DNA from: Emticicia oligotrophica DSM 17448
Lineage (GTDB): Bacteria; Bacteroidota; Bacteroidia; Cytophagales; Spirosomataceae
Reading direction: 5' to 3'
Assembly: GCF_000263195.1 (NCBI RefSeq)
Contig: NC_018748.1
Coordinates: forward strand, 3,968,001-4,032,000
DNA: 64,000 nucleotides
Part shown: one piece after another, positions 17,586 to 26,666 of the stretch
Numbering within the stretch: the stretch's first letter is position 1
Layout of the letters: each line of letters starts with the position of its first letter
Position numbers and translations under genes: made by a program
Notes under the pieces: model-generated
The model's input: only the letters and a program-made list of their open reading frames with translations
Databases searched by the model: none
What the model was told of the DNA's origin: nothing

Positions 17586-18530
17586 TTAACTAATTATTTT
17601 GAAAGTCCACGCTACAATTCGACTGATTTTTTGACCCTGTGCCATATTGATGGTTTTAACTTGAAGGGCATTTACTTGCTTTAGGTAATAGTAAATGCTT
17701 AGTAAATGTTCTTTTTTTGAAATTAAACTAGTAAACCATGTAATTTGTTGACTAATTTCTTTGCTTTCAAAAATCATATTTCTAACGAATGCTTCTTCAC
17801 CACCTTCGCACCAAAGTTCGGCATTTTGTCCGCCGAAATTAAGTTTATTTGTATTTTTCAACCCTAAGTTTCTATTTTTTCTTTCGTTTCCCTCAGCAGC
17901 AGCTGTTGATGAAGCATGGAATGGCGGATTACAGATAGAAGCATCAAAAGATTCGTTTGGATTTATAATACCCTTAAATATATGATTGCTTGAAGGTTGT
18001 AATCTAAATTCAATTTTATTGGCCAAGACATTATTACTTTTTACGATATTTTGAGCCGATTTGATGGCAACTGGGTCAATATCTGCACCAACAAAATCCC
18101 AACCGTAGGCTTGCGAACCGATAATTGGATAAATACAATTAGCCCCTACACCAATGTCTAAGACTTTAATTCTTTTACCAGTTGGAATTGTGTTTTTATT
18201 GTTATCAGCCAATAAATCGGCCAAATAATGAATATAATCTGCCCGTCCTGGAATGGGTGGACAAAGGTAGTTTTGTGGAATATCCCAGTTGGGAATATTA
18301 TAAAATTGTTTTAAAATAGCCTGATTAAGTGCTTTTACTGCATCTTGATCAGAAAAGTCAATACTTTCTGTACCAAATTTGTTCACAAAAACAAAAGGTT
18401 TTAATGCTTCATTGAGATTGGTTAGTTCTCTGAAATCATATCTAAATCGGTGGGGATTACGTGGATGTAATTCCAATTTTTCATTGGAAATTTCTTTTTT
18501 TTCTGACTTTGTACTCCCTTTTTTGTGCAT
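17586..18530 (-). CDS. rlmF: 23S rRNA (adenine(1618)-N6)-methyltransferase
   Basis: SAM-dependent methyltransferase modifying adenine 1618 of 23S rRNA. The N-terminal block HPRNPHRFRYDFRELT is typical of RlmF. The SAM-binding motif is VLDIGVGANCIYPIIG and the catalytic motif of N6-adenine enzymes is CNPPFHAS. The 314-residue length is normal. The first 20 residues are lysine-rich and probably disordered. A terminator-like hairpin in the 5' leader at 18579-18607 suggests transcriptional attenuation or an upstream small RNA. Confidence 0.92.
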   Translation of the reverse strand: MHKKGSTKSEKKEISNEKLELHPRNPHRFRYDFRELTNLNEALKPFVFVNKFGTESIDFSDQDAVKALNQAILKQFYNIPNWDIPQNYLCPPIPGRADYIHYLADLLADNNKNTIPTGKRIKVLDIGVGANCIYPIIGSQAYGWDFVGADIDPVAIKSAQNIVKSNNVLANKIEFRLQPSSNHIFKGIINPNESFDASICNPPFHASSTAAAEGNERKNRNLGLKNTNKLNFGGQNAELWCEGGEEAFVRNMIFESKEISQQITWFTSLISKKEHLLSIYYYLKQVNALQVKTINMAQGQKISRIVAWTFKIIS

Positions 18531-18574
18531 GTTTTCTTTTTTTGCAAAAATACATCTGAATATTCATAAACAAA

Positions 18575-18607
18575 AAAAAGCACACGCTCTAAACGAAGAG
18601 GTGTGCT
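18575..18607 (-). terminator. Intrinsic terminator upstream of rlmF
   Basis: AGCACAC (18579-18585) pairs with GTGTGCT (18601-18607), and the stem is extended by CTCT/AGAG with one bulged base. On the minus strand it is followed by eight T. It lies 48 bp upstream of the rlmF ATG and no minus-strand gene ends here, so it must end a leader or small RNA. Confidence 0.7.
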
Positions 18608-18785
18608 ATACGTTATTTATTTAACCCTAAGTCTTTGCGTTTAAAATAGGTGTAGAATCAGCCTAATTCCCAAGATTTAATCCAAAATAATGCTTCTATA
18701 GCTTTTTATAATTTTGTAATAGTTTTGATAAGAGTATAGTAAGTTGTGTGGATTCAATAAACTTTCATGGCTCATTATTGATAAT

Positions 18786-18793
18786 GCAAAGTT
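18786..18793 (-). promoter_or_regulatory. Possible -7 promoter box for the rlmF leader or a small RNA
   Basis: TAACTTTG on the minus strand fits TAnnTTTG. No good TTG -33 box was found at the usual spacing, so support is partial. Confidence 0.3.
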
Positions 18794-18919
18794 AGTCTAT
18801 AAAATAAGAAAAGAAGTAGAGTTAAATTACGATAATCATTAGGGGTTTTTACTTGAATTTATTTATATTCACCAAAATATCTGACTCAAATTAGAGATAC
18901 AACAAACAAAAACGACAAA

Positions 18920-20635
18920 ATGAATATTCAAGGAAAAGCCAAAGAACAACTTACCTATGATGCCATTGTGGTGGGCTCTGGAATTTCAGGAGGATGGTCT
19001 GCCAAAGAACTTACAGAAAAAGGTCTTAAAGTATTGATGCTTGAACGTGGTAGAATGATTGAACACGTGAAAGATTACCATACGGCGATGAAAGCTCCAT
19101 GGGAATTTCCACACCATAATCTTAAAATGTCTGATGAAGATTTAAAAAAATATCCAATTCAAAATCGAACAGGTTTTGCTATTACTGAAGCAACCGCTCA
19201 TCATTTTGTTAATGATTTAGAGAATCCTTATATCGAAGAGAAACCGTTTGATTGGATTCGTGGGTATCATGTTGGGGGGCGTTCGTTGATGTGGGGTAGA
19301 TATTCGTTTAGGTTTTCGGACATTGATTTTGAGGCTAATGCAAAGGAAGGAATTGCTGTTGATTGGCCCATAAGATACAAAGATATCGCTCCTTGGTATG
19401 ACCACGTTGAGCGTTTTGCTGGTATAGCTGGCAATAGAGATGGTCTTCCACAATTACCAGATGGTGTTTTTCAACCAGCTATGCCTGATAATTGTATAGA
19501 AAGCCATTTTAGAAGTACAATCAATGGTAAGTTTTCTGATAGAAAAGTAATTTCGGCAAGAGCAGCTCATTTAACAGAGCCAACTGAAGAACAATTAAGT
19601 TTGGGGCGTGCAAAGTGTCAGTATCGCAATATGTGTATGCGTGGTTGTCCGTTTGGTGCGTACTTTAGTAGTCAATCGGCAACAATTCCAGCCGCACGTA
19701 AAACAGGTAATTTGACTATTAGACCGCATTCGATTGTAAATTCAATTATCTATGATGAGAAAACGGGTAAAGCATCAGGAGTAAGAGTCATTGATGAACA
19801 AACTAATGAATGGTTGGAGTTTAACGCAAAAGTGATTTTCTTGAATGCTTCAGCCTTGGGCTCTACTTATATTTTAATGAATTCAAAGTCCAACCGTTTT
19901 CCAAATGGTATGGATGATAGTGGTCAGTTAGGGCACAATTTAATGGACCATCATTTTCATGTTGGTGCGAACGGAGAATATGATGGAGATTTAGATAAAG
20001 TTTATTTCGGAAGGCATCCAGCAGGACTTTATGTGCCTAGATTTAGGAATATTAATGGCGATAAACAAAGTTTTAAGCGTGGATATGGTTTTGAAGTTTA
20101 TACATGGAGAGATGGTTGGGGAAGTAATGCGGAGATGGAAGGTTTTGGACAAAATTTTAAAGAAAAAAATACTGAGTTTGGTAACTGGAAAATGATTTTA
20201 GATGCTTTTGGGGAATGTTTGCCTTATTTTGAAAATAAAGTTTCGTTGACCGATGAGCAAAAAGATAAATGGGGGCAACCTGTTTTGAAATTTGACGCAC
20301 AACATCGAGAAAATGAAATTGCCATGAGAAGTGATGCCCAGCAACAGGCCATTGCAATGATGGAAGCTGCCGGATTTAAAAATATTGAGGGTTTTGATTC
20401 AAAAGCAACGATTGGCTTAAGTATTCATGAAATGGGTACAGCTCGTATGGGCAATGACCCCAAAACGTCTGTCTTCAACAAATTTAATCAACATCATGCA
20501 GTAAAGAATGTTTTTTGTACTGATGGAGCAGTTATGACCTCTTCGCCTTGTCAAAATCCATCATTGACCTACATGGCACTTTCTGCAAGAGCAGCGAATT
20601 ATGCCGTTGAAGAATTGAAGAAAATGAATCTATAG
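18920..20635 (+). CDS. GMC-family FAD-dependent oxidoreductase
   Basis: Flavoprotein oxidoreductase of 571 residues. The N-terminal Rossmann motif is IVVGSGISGGWSAKELTEKG with the acidic LERG end of beta-2. GMC signatures follow: GGRSLMWGRYSFRFSDIDF, an NASALGSTYILMNS segment, and the C-terminal HEMGTARMG and CTDGAVMTSSPCQNPSLTYM blocks with the active-site His/Asn region. A Cys-rich stretch NMCMRGCPFGAYFSS near residue 240 is seen in Bacteroidota members related to the gluconate 2-dehydrogenase large subunit. The small subunit 3 gene that often accompanies these enzymes is not adjacent. No signal peptide is visible. Substrate is probably a sugar or polyol, not assignable further. Confidence 0.87.
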   Translation: MNIQGKAKEQLTYDAIVVGSGISGGWSAKELTEKGLKVLMLERGRMIEHVKDYHTAMKAPWEFPHHNLKMSDEDLKKYPIQNRTGFAITEATAHHFVNDLENPYIEEKPFDWIRGYHVGGRSLMWGRYSFRFSDIDFEANAKEGIAVDWPIRYKDIAPWYDHVERFAGIAGNRDGLPQLPDGVFQPAMPDNCIESHFRSTINGKFSDRKVISARAAHLTEPTEEQLSLGRAKCQYRNMCMRGCPFGAYFSSQSATIPAARKTGNLTIRPHSIVNSIIYDEKTGKASGVRVIDEQTNEWLEFNAKVIFLNASALGSTYILMNSKSNRFPNGMDDSGQLGHNLMDHHFHVGANGEYDGDLDKVYFGRHPAGLYVPRFRNINGDKQSFKRGYGFEVYTWRDGWGSNAEMEGFGQNFKEKNTEFGNWKMILDAFGECLPYFENKVSLTDEQKDKWGQPVLKFDAQHRENEIAMRSDAQQQAIAMMEAAGFKNIEGFDSKATIGLSIHEMGTARMGNDPKTSVFNKFNQHHAVKNVFCTDGAVMTSSPCQNPSLTYMALSARAANYAVEELKKMNL

Positions 20636-20691
20636 TTTTATGATGAAATACAGCAAATTTACAGAGGAGTAAGATTTAGTTTTGAAAAGAT

Positions 20692-20724
20692 AATTTGGAT
20701 ACTTTTATATTAAGTATCCAAATT
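20692..20724. terminator. Terminator hairpin between GMC and DUF952 genes
   Basis: Thirteen-bp perfect inverted repeat AATTTGGATACTT (20692-20704) and AAGTATCCAAATT (20712-20724) with a 7-nt loop. The T-tail is modest on both strands. It lies between convergent genes. Confidence 0.55.
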
Positions 20725-20774
20725 ATTTATACTTGTCGAGTGGGTAATTAGAGCCTACACTTTTACCTTAGCTT

Positions 20775-21071
20775 TCAAATCTTCTCCACCTCCAAAACAG
20801 CATTTTTATTTAACCTACCGTATAAATGCGGGAAATATTCATTATTTGTGGCTAATTCATATTTTAACTCAGCAGTGAGCTTTTCTGTATCAACATGTAG
20901 TTTTATTAAATTGGTTTGACCAACATAATACCTTTCTAAAACACCCGCTACTTGGGTGCTAGTACTTAAGTGGATAAATGTTTCTTCATTGAAAGTTGGA
21001 CTTTCGTAATAGTCTAAACCTTCAAATTTATCGAACCATGATTGTGGGGTAATGTGATATATTATTGCCAT
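20775..21071 (-). CDS. DUF952 family protein
   Basis: 98-residue protein of the DUF952 family: the start IIYHITPQSWFDKF, the block ETFIHLSTSTQVAGVLERYY and the end HLYGRLNKNAVLEVEKI match the family layout. The fold is related to ADP-ribosyltransferase-like domains, but no activity is established. It appears transcribed alone. Confidence 0.85.
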   Translation of the reverse strand: MAIIYHITPQSWFDKFEGLDYYESPTFNEETFIHLSTSTQVAGVLERYYVGQTNLIKLHVDTEKLTAELKYELATNNEYFPHLYGRLNKNAVLEVEKI

Positions 21072-21088
21072 TTCTTAAAAATTTGACT

Positions 21089-21114
21089 ATAAAAAAACGC
21101 CCATTTGGGCGTTT
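21089..21114 (-). terminator. Terminator of the double-VOC gene
   Basis: Stem AAACGCCC (21095-21102) and GGGCGTTT (21107-21114), 4-nt loop. The minus strand continues in T, directly after the stop at 21118. Confidence 0.85.
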
Positions 21115-21117
21115 TCA

Positions 21118-22155
21118 TTATGCTTTTACCTTTCCCCAGCCCATTGTTGAAACCATCCAATTGGGTAGAGGTTTTTGTGTTTTTCTTTTCTTCAAATCAA
21201 GATACCAACCGATTTTCTTTAAAATTGGTACTTTGTGTGTTTCTACAAACTCAATTAATGTCCCATCGGGGTCTTCTAAGTAAGTAAATCTACCACCTGC
21301 TTTGCCCATAGCAAAGGTGTCGGCACTATCAACTGTAAATGGAAAACCATTTTCAGCACAACGTTTTTTCAGGGCATCCATATCAAGTGTATCAAAACAC
21401 ACGTGAATAAAGCCGAGGTCTCCCCAACTTCTACCTTCAAATATTGTTTTAGGAGTTCTGTCCAATGATTGTACTAATTCAACTTCCACATTCCCCAATA
21501 ATCTACTAAACGCTCCATTATTGCTCATTGATTTTCGAAGTAAAACTCTACGAAATTGCTTGTTCTGAGCATCCAAAGAACTAAAGTCTTCAAAAGTGCC
21601 AGTTTTATCATAAACTAACTCGTTTATTTGAAGTACATCTTTGTATAATTTTAGGGCTTTATCAATATCACTGACACCAATTACAACGCCTACAACGCCA
21701 CCAGTAAGACTGATATTAGCTTTGAACCAAGAATCATCATTTACAATCTGTAATTGGTTGCCATAGCTATCTTTGAGCCATGAAACAGCTTTGTTTTCGG
21801 GAGACTGGTTTGTAGAAAGGCCTTGCTTTTGGGCGAATTGGTTAACATCAGTTGACTTTATTTTTACGGCAAAAATGCCTAAATCGCCAATTTGAGGTTC
21901 GAAATTAGGAGCAAGAGGTTCTGGCCGATTCGATTGCCAAATTTCGGCACCACCACCACCAGCCATATTAAGGGCCAAAATGGCTCTTCTTTGACGAACG
22001 ACACCATTGGTATGACGGGTCATGAGTGTAGCTTCTGCTACATCATCAAAAAGCGGGACATTCAATCCTAAAGTTCTATTGTACCATGCAAACGCTTCTT
22101 GGGCATTTCTTACTCCGATTCCAACTTGCTGAATTCCACTAATTAATTCTGACAT
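21118..22155 (-). CDS. VOC-family protein with two glyoxalase-like domains
   Basis: 345-residue protein with two vicinal-oxygen-chelate domains. The first (about 5-125) begins IQQVGIGVRNAQEAFAWY and ends LKDSYGNQLQIV. The second (about 145-315) begins VVGVVIGVSDIDKALKLY and ends TYLEDPDGTLIEFVETHK, with a Glu metal ligand. A Gly-rich/Ser-rich linker joins them. It resembles extradiol dioxygenase or lactoylglutathione-lyase-like proteins, but the substrate cannot be named. Confidence 0.82.
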   Translation of the reverse strand: MSELISGIQQVGIGVRNAQEAFAWYNRTLGLNVPLFDDVAEATLMTRHTNGVVRQRRAILALNMAGGGGAEIWQSNRPEPLAPNFEPQIGDLGIFAVKIKSTDVNQFAQKQGLSTNQSPENKAVSWLKDSYGNQLQIVNDDSWFKANISLTGGVVGVVIGVSDIDKALKLYKDVLQINELVYDKTGTFEDFSSLDAQNKQFRRVLLRKSMSNNGAFSRLLGNVEVELVQSLDRTPKTIFEGRSWGDLGFIHVCFDTLDMDALKKRCAENGFPFTVDSADTFAMGKAGGRFTYLEDPDGTLIEFVETHKVPILKKIGWYLDLKKRKTQKPLPNWMVSTMGWGKVKA

Positions 22156-22236
22156 ATAAAAAAACTAATAGGTTTAGGTATTACTCTTTCAATGATGACA
22201 GTCAAAGAGTAAATTACCCTCATGTGTCAAAAAAAT

Positions 22237-22935
22237 TTAACGGTAATCTAACATTTGGCGGTAAGTTTCCACCATTTCTTGTTGCGAGGCACGTCCACTT
22301 AAAAACATCCTCATTACCTTAAAATTTGCTTTCTGAACTCGAAGATAGGAATTTGTTTCGTATTTTCGGGCAGAAACAATGACATTTTTTGGAATAATAC
22401 CGAATTTTAGCTCTTTTTTAGCTCTCAAGATAAACTCATAATCTTCCATAATTTGATGATTTTCACAAAAACCACTCATTTTATCAAAGTCAGATTTTCT
22501 AATAAAAAGGGTTTGGTCGCCACCTCTACACCAAATAAATGGAAATCTCGTGCAAAATGCATTAATTTTTAATAACCAATTTGAAGAATTGAATTGGTAT
22601 CTATAACAACCAAAGTCAATTCCGTTTTCCAATGCTTTAATAATATCATTGGCAAAATCTTGATGAATTATCGTGTCAGCGTGTACAAAATAGAGTATTT
22701 CGCCTTGAGCAATTTTAGCTGCGGCATTCATTTGTATCCCTCTACCTTTTCTTGAAGACTTAATTGTTTTTGCTCCCAATTTCTGAGCAATCTGTATAGT
22801 TTGGTCAACCGAGTTTGGAGAATCAGAAACGATTATTTCTTGTAGATGAACACCACCATATTGATGAATTCTTTCTATCAATGCATCAATATTTTCGGCT
22901 TCATTATAAGTTGGTATGATTACACTTATTTTCAA
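22237..22935 (-). CDS. Family 2 glycosyltransferase (TIGR04283-like)
   Basis: 232-residue glycosyltransferase with a GT-A fold. The N-terminus ISVIIPTYNEAENIDALIER is the nucleotide-sugar-binding start. ILYFVHADTIIH holds the DxD-like metal motif, and FIWCRGGDQTLFIRK, then IMEDYEFILRAK, match the TIGR04283 subgroup named for arsenosugar biosynthesis. The other genes of an arsenosugar cluster (arsM, arsS) are not here, so the specific function is uncertain. It is divergent from nnr with a short shared promoter region. Confidence 0.8.
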   Translation of the reverse strand: MKISVIIPTYNEAENIDALIERIHQYGGVHLQEIIVSDSPNSVDQTIQIAQKLGAKTIKSSRKGRGIQMNAAAKIAQGEILYFVHADTIIHQDFANDIIKALENGIDFGCYRYQFNSSNWLLKINAFCTRFPFIWCRGGDQTLFIRKSDFDKMSGFCENHQIMEDYEFILRAKKELKFGIIPKNVIVSARKYETNSYLRVQKANFKVMRMFLSGRASQQEMVETYRQMLDYR

Positions 22936-23014
22936 TGGATTAACAGATATATTTTTACAGTTTTTTGTTAATTTACGATAAAAAGTTTAGAATAGTTTTT
23001 TTGTGGAATCATAA

Positions 23015-24532
23015 ATGAAAATATTGTCGTTACATCAGATTAGAGAAGCCGATTGTTTTACTATTGAGCACGAGCCTATTGCCTCTATAGATTTAATGGA
23101 ACGAGCTTCCAGAGCATTTGTCAATTGGTTTTGTAAGAGCTTTGAAACAGGAGATTACAAAGTAAAAGTATTTTGTGGTCTTGGTGATAATGGTGGTGAT
23201 GGCCTTGCCATTTCTAGAATGTTACACCCTTTAGGTTATGATGTTGAAGTATATGTGGTAAAGTATTCGTCTAAAGAATCGGACAATTTTAATATAAATA
23301 TCAATAGATTAAAAACTCAAATTGAAGTGAATGTTATTGATGATGAGCAGTTTACGTTAAGTTTAAATAGCGGTGATATTATCATTGATGCCCTTTTAGG
23401 ATCGGGAATTTCAAGGTCAATCGAAGGTTTACTTAAAACGGTAGTTGAACAAATAAATAAGAGCGAGGCAATGATTATTTCGGTAGATATTCCTTCAGGT
23501 CTTTTAGCGGATAAGCCTAATAATCAATCAGATACCATTATCAAAGCGTTCCATACTGTATCGTTTCAAGTACCCAAATTAGCTTTTATGTTACCACAAA
23601 ATGCTGAATTTGTGGGTAATTGGCACATCGTTGATATTGGCTTGCACCAAACATTTATCAATAAGGCTGAGGTTGTTTTTTTCTATTCAACACCACAAGA
23701 AGTTGAAAAACTAATTAAGCCAAGAGCAAAATTTTCTCATAAAGGTACTTATGGACACGCTTTGTTGATTGCTGGAAGCTATGGTATGATGGGAGCGGCC
23801 ATTCTTAGTGCACGTGCTTGTATGCGTTCAGGCGTTGGAAAGTTGACGGTACATTCGATAAGTTCTGGTTTGCCCATTTTGCAAACAGTTTTACCCGAGG
23901 CGATGTATTGGGAAGTTTTAAACGATGATAAATTTCTGACGACTGACTTTAAAATTGAAGATTTGAACAGCCGTTTTCAAGCAGTGGGTGTAGGGCCAGG
24001 AATTGGTGTTTACGAAGAAACAGGGATTTCCTTGATAAAACTATGTAGGCTATGTAAAGAGTTGGTAATCCCCATGGTCTTAGACGCCGATGCACTTAAT
24101 ATTTTCGCTTCTCAGTTTGGTGATGATTTTACAAACGAAATTCCAGAAAATAGTATTCTTACTCCACACCCCAAAGAATTTAGAAATTTAGTTAATCAAT
24201 CATGGAATAATGACTATGAAAAGTTAGAGCTATTGCGAAAGTTAGCTATTCAAAATAAACTCATTGTTTGCTTGAAAGGGGCAAATACGGCCATAGCTTT
24301 ACCTAACGGAACGATTCATTTTAATTCATCGGGGAATGCTGGTATGGCTACTGCTGGCAGTGGTGATGTACTAACAGGTATTATTACAGCTCTTTTGGCA
24401 CAAGGTTATTCTCCTGATGAAGCAGCAATTTTGGGTGTTTATATGCACGGCAAAGCCGGAGATATAGCAGCTGAAAAATTTGGAATGACCAGTATGATTG
24501 CAAGCGATATTATTGAGAATATACGCTTTTAA
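23015..24532 (+). CDS. nnr: Bifunctional NAD(P)H-hydrate epimerase / ADP-dependent NAD(P)HX dehydratase
   Basis: Repairs hydrated NADH and NADPH. The N-terminal epimerase domain (YjeF_N, about 1-215) has VFCGLGDNGGDGLAISRML and IIDALLGSGISRSIEG. The C-terminal ribokinase-like dehydratase domain (about 225-505) has HKGTYGHALLIAGSYGMMGA and the catalytic region GMATAGSGDVLTGIITALL. At 505 residues both halves are complete. It is convergent with the nitrilase-family gene, the stop codons being 20 bp apart. Confidence 0.95.
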   Translation: MKILSLHQIREADCFTIEHEPIASIDLMERASRAFVNWFCKSFETGDYKVKVFCGLGDNGGDGLAISRMLHPLGYDVEVYVVKYSSKESDNFNININRLKTQIEVNVIDDEQFTLSLNSGDIIIDALLGSGISRSIEGLLKTVVEQINKSEAMIISVDIPSGLLADKPNNQSDTIIKAFHTVSFQVPKLAFMLPQNAEFVGNWHIVDIGLHQTFINKAEVVFFYSTPQEVEKLIKPRAKFSHKGTYGHALLIAGSYGMMGAAILSARACMRSGVGKLTVHSISSGLPILQTVLPEAMYWEVLNDDKFLTTDFKIEDLNSRFQAVGVGPGIGVYEETGISLIKLCRLCKELVIPMVLDADALNIFASQFGDDFTNEIPENSILTPHPKEFRNLVNQSWNNDYEKLELLRKLAIQNKLIVCLKGANTAIALPNGTIHFNSSGNAGMATAGSGDVLTGIITALLAQGYSPDEAAILGVYMHGKAGDIAAEKFGMTSMIASDIIENIRF

Positions 24533-24552
24533 AAGAATATTTAGTTGTTGTT

Positions 24553-25281
24553 TCAAAAGTAAAAAGAACTTGTTGTTTGGTCTTCTGAATCAAAAAATAA
24601 CAAACCCTCTGAATTGGAATCTAACTTTCCTAAAACCTCACCATTTGAAAGCCAAACAGCCGATTGACCTTTGGCAACAAAATCTTCGGCGGGGCCTACC
24701 GAATTGCACATTAATACAGTTAAATTAAAACATTGAGCAATTTTTGGGTAGTGATTATAAGCTTTTTCCAAACCTTTGGTAGATTTTGCAACACTAGCTA
24801 TATATAAATTAGCTTTAGCTTTGGCCGCTTTTTCGGCGTGTTTTTCTAATAACGATTCAAAACAAATCGCTGGAGCAATCAAATTATTTTCCTGCGAAAT
24901 TAAAACTTCATCATTACATGTTACAAAATAGGGTAGCTCATCGGCATGAAGAATCTGTTTTGAATATACTTTTAACGGAAGATTTTTTTGAAAAATAAGC
25001 ATGCTAATACTTACTCCCAGAGCTTGTAAAAGTGGTGCACCAATACAAATGGTAATATTTGATTGGTTGCTCAGCATTTGAAATATGTCAAATCGTTTAT
25101 CGGTTGGAGTTGTGGCTAAAGTTCTAGCAAGTGTTGGTTCATAGGAGCTGATTGATAATTCTGGGAAGAAGATAAAATCAGCCTTCATTTCAATGGCTTT
25201 TACAATACAATTTACGTGTTTCTGTATATTTTTTTCAATTTCACCTCTATAAGATTGAATTTGTGCAAGACATATTTTCAT
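24553..25281 (-). CDS. Carbon-nitrogen hydrolase (nitrilase superfamily)
   Basis: 242-residue amidohydrolase with the nitrilase Glu-Lys-Cys triad: Glu in FIFFPELSISSYEP, a Lys in the YSKQILHADELPYF segment, and the nucleophilic Cys in PAICFESLLEKHA. The C-terminal core continues with VLMCNSVGPAEDF. Related enzymes cleave omega-amides, carbamoyl amines or glutamine side chains; this one is not specific enough to name. Its start codon directly abuts the T-run of the terminator behind the OmpA-family gene. Confidence 0.85.
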   Translation of the reverse strand: MKICLAQIQSYRGEIEKNIQKHVNCIVKAIEMKADFIFFPELSISSYEPTLARTLATTPTDKRFDIFQMLSNQSNITICIGAPLLQALGVSISMLIFQKNLPLKVYSKQILHADELPYFVTCNDEVLISQENNLIAPAICFESLLEKHAEKAAKAKANLYIASVAKSTKGLEKAYNHYPKIAQCFNLTVLMCNSVGPAEDFVAKGQSAVWLSNGEVLGKLDSNSEGLLFFDSEDQTTSSFYF

Positions 25282-25325
25282 AAAAAAGGGGATTTTGTTC
25301 GATATTAGCGAAAAATCCCCTTTTT
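25282..25325 (-). terminator. Terminator/attenuator between the OmpA-family gene and the nitrilase gene
   Basis: Fourteen-bp stem formed by 25283-25296 and 25312-25325 around GGGGATTTT/AAAATCCCC, flanked by A- and T-runs. On the minus strand the T-run is followed at once by the nitrilase ATG at 25281. Confidence 0.85.
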
Positions 25326-25334
25326 ATTAAATTT

Positions 25335-26573
25335 TTACTCAATAATTAAAAACTCTACTCTTCTATTTTGTTTGCGACCTTCCTCTGTGTTATTATCAGC
25401 AATTGGCTTTGTATCGCCATAACCTTTGAATTGAATTCTATATCCGGGAATTCCTTTGCTGATTAGGTATTCTCTAACATTGTAGGCTCTTTCTAGTGAT
25501 AATCGCTTATTTTGGCTTGCTTCGCCCACATTATCGGTATGACCTTCAACAATGATATTCATTTTAGGGTCATCTTTGAGCATTTTTAATAAACCATTCA
25601 GTTGTTCGTACGAATTAGGTAAAAGTTTTGATTCTCCAATTTCGAAATATACTTTATCAAGCCTAAACTTATTTTCCTCAATCATTATTGGTTTATTTTC
25701 TTCCTTTTTACTCTCAACTACTTTTGGCGTTTCTTTGACTGTTTCGGGTTTCTTGATTTCTTTCTCAATTGGATTTAGATAAAAGCTCTGATTAAACAGT
25801 TGACTTTTATCTAGTTTCGATAAATCCATGCTCTCTTGCGTATTTTCATAGCCTTTGGCCGAAGCAATAAAAGTATAGGCTTCAGGTTTAATTTTAAAGG
25901 TAAATTCTCCTGTCGGAGTGGTTTTTACTGAATCAGATTTTTGTGCATCAAAGTCATAACGGTACAAAACTTTACCAACAATCGGTTTATTGGTTTTAGA
26001 GTCGATTAGTTTACCTTTGATTGTAAGCATGACCTCTTCATCTTCTCTAGGTGCTGATTTTTTTGTATCAGTTGGTGGAACTTGCACCAATGGGTTATTG
26101 ATATGAACCCCATAAAAATTCCAATATTTATGACTATCCTCTGGGCGATTTTTACCTTCTATCAAATTAAAGGTTTCAATACCGGGGTCGAGTTTTTCAA
26201 AATACACTATAAATCTATATTTCTCTCCTGGAACAACTTCTTTTTCTTCTGGTAATTCGGGAATCCCAGTACATTTAACATATTTGAATCGTTTTCCATT
26301 TCCGTTAATATAGCTTTTAGGATTAAAAGAAATGGTATAACCACTATTTCTTCTTGGTTGGTTTTGATAAGGGAATTGAAATTGATAGTTATTTCCGCTT
26401 GCTTGGGTAATCTGATAGGAGAAATAGACAATGGTATTATTGCCACGAATTTCAACTTTTGTTATATCGGTTTCGTAGCTGGTTTGGTCATCAATCTCGG
26501 GCATTTTTGTGATTATTTGACCAAAACTATTGAGAAAAGATAAAATAAAAAGTGTTGATAATAATTTTTTCAT
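25335..26573 (-). CDS. OmpA-family outer-membrane/peptidoglycan-associated protein
   Basis: 412-residue exported protein. Residues 1-19 are a signal peptide ending NSFGQ. A beta-rich N-terminal part follows, then a carboxypeptidase-regulatory-like domain (about 185-265; KGKLIDSKTNKPIVGKVLY), a short Lys/Glu-rich linker, and a C-terminal OmpA domain (about 300-412). The peptidoglycan-binding signature EGHTDNVGEASQNKRLSLER and GYGDTKPIADNNTEEGRKQN are intact. It probably links the outer membrane to the cell wall. It is divergent from the deformylase-like gene. Confidence 0.88.
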   Translation of the reverse strand: MKKLLSTLFILSFLNSFGQIITKMPEIDDQTSYETDITKVEIRGNNTIVYFSYQITQASGNNYQFQFPYQNQPRRNSGYTISFNPKSYINGNGKRFKYVKCTGIPELPEEKEVVPGEKYRFIVYFEKLDPGIETFNLIEGKNRPEDSHKYWNFYGVHINNPLVQVPPTDTKKSAPREDEEVMLTIKGKLIDSKTNKPIVGKVLYRYDFDAQKSDSVKTTPTGEFTFKIKPEAYTFIASAKGYENTQESMDLSKLDKSQLFNQSFYLNPIEKEIKKPETVKETPKVVESKKEENKPIMIEENKFRLDKVYFEIGESKLLPNSYEQLNGLLKMLKDDPKMNIIVEGHTDNVGEASQNKRLSLERAYNVREYLISKGIPGYRIQFKGYGDTKPIADNNTEEGRKQNRRVEFLIIE

Positions 26574-26666
26574 CGTGTTGAATGTTCAATTTTACTCCAC
26601 CAAAAAAACGATTGTAGGTATTTTTTAGTTTATTTGTGGTTGTTAATTTTTGTTAAATAAAATTCA

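Larger units (their letters stand above)
18531..18919. other. Divergent intergenic region between rlmF and the GMC gene
   Basis: 389 bp with no ORF of note. The left part holds a minus-strand intrinsic terminator (18575-18607), and a minus-strand TAACTTTG box lies at 18793-18786. The segment between them (about 180-200 nt) could be an rlmF leader or a small RNA. Confidence 0.6.
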
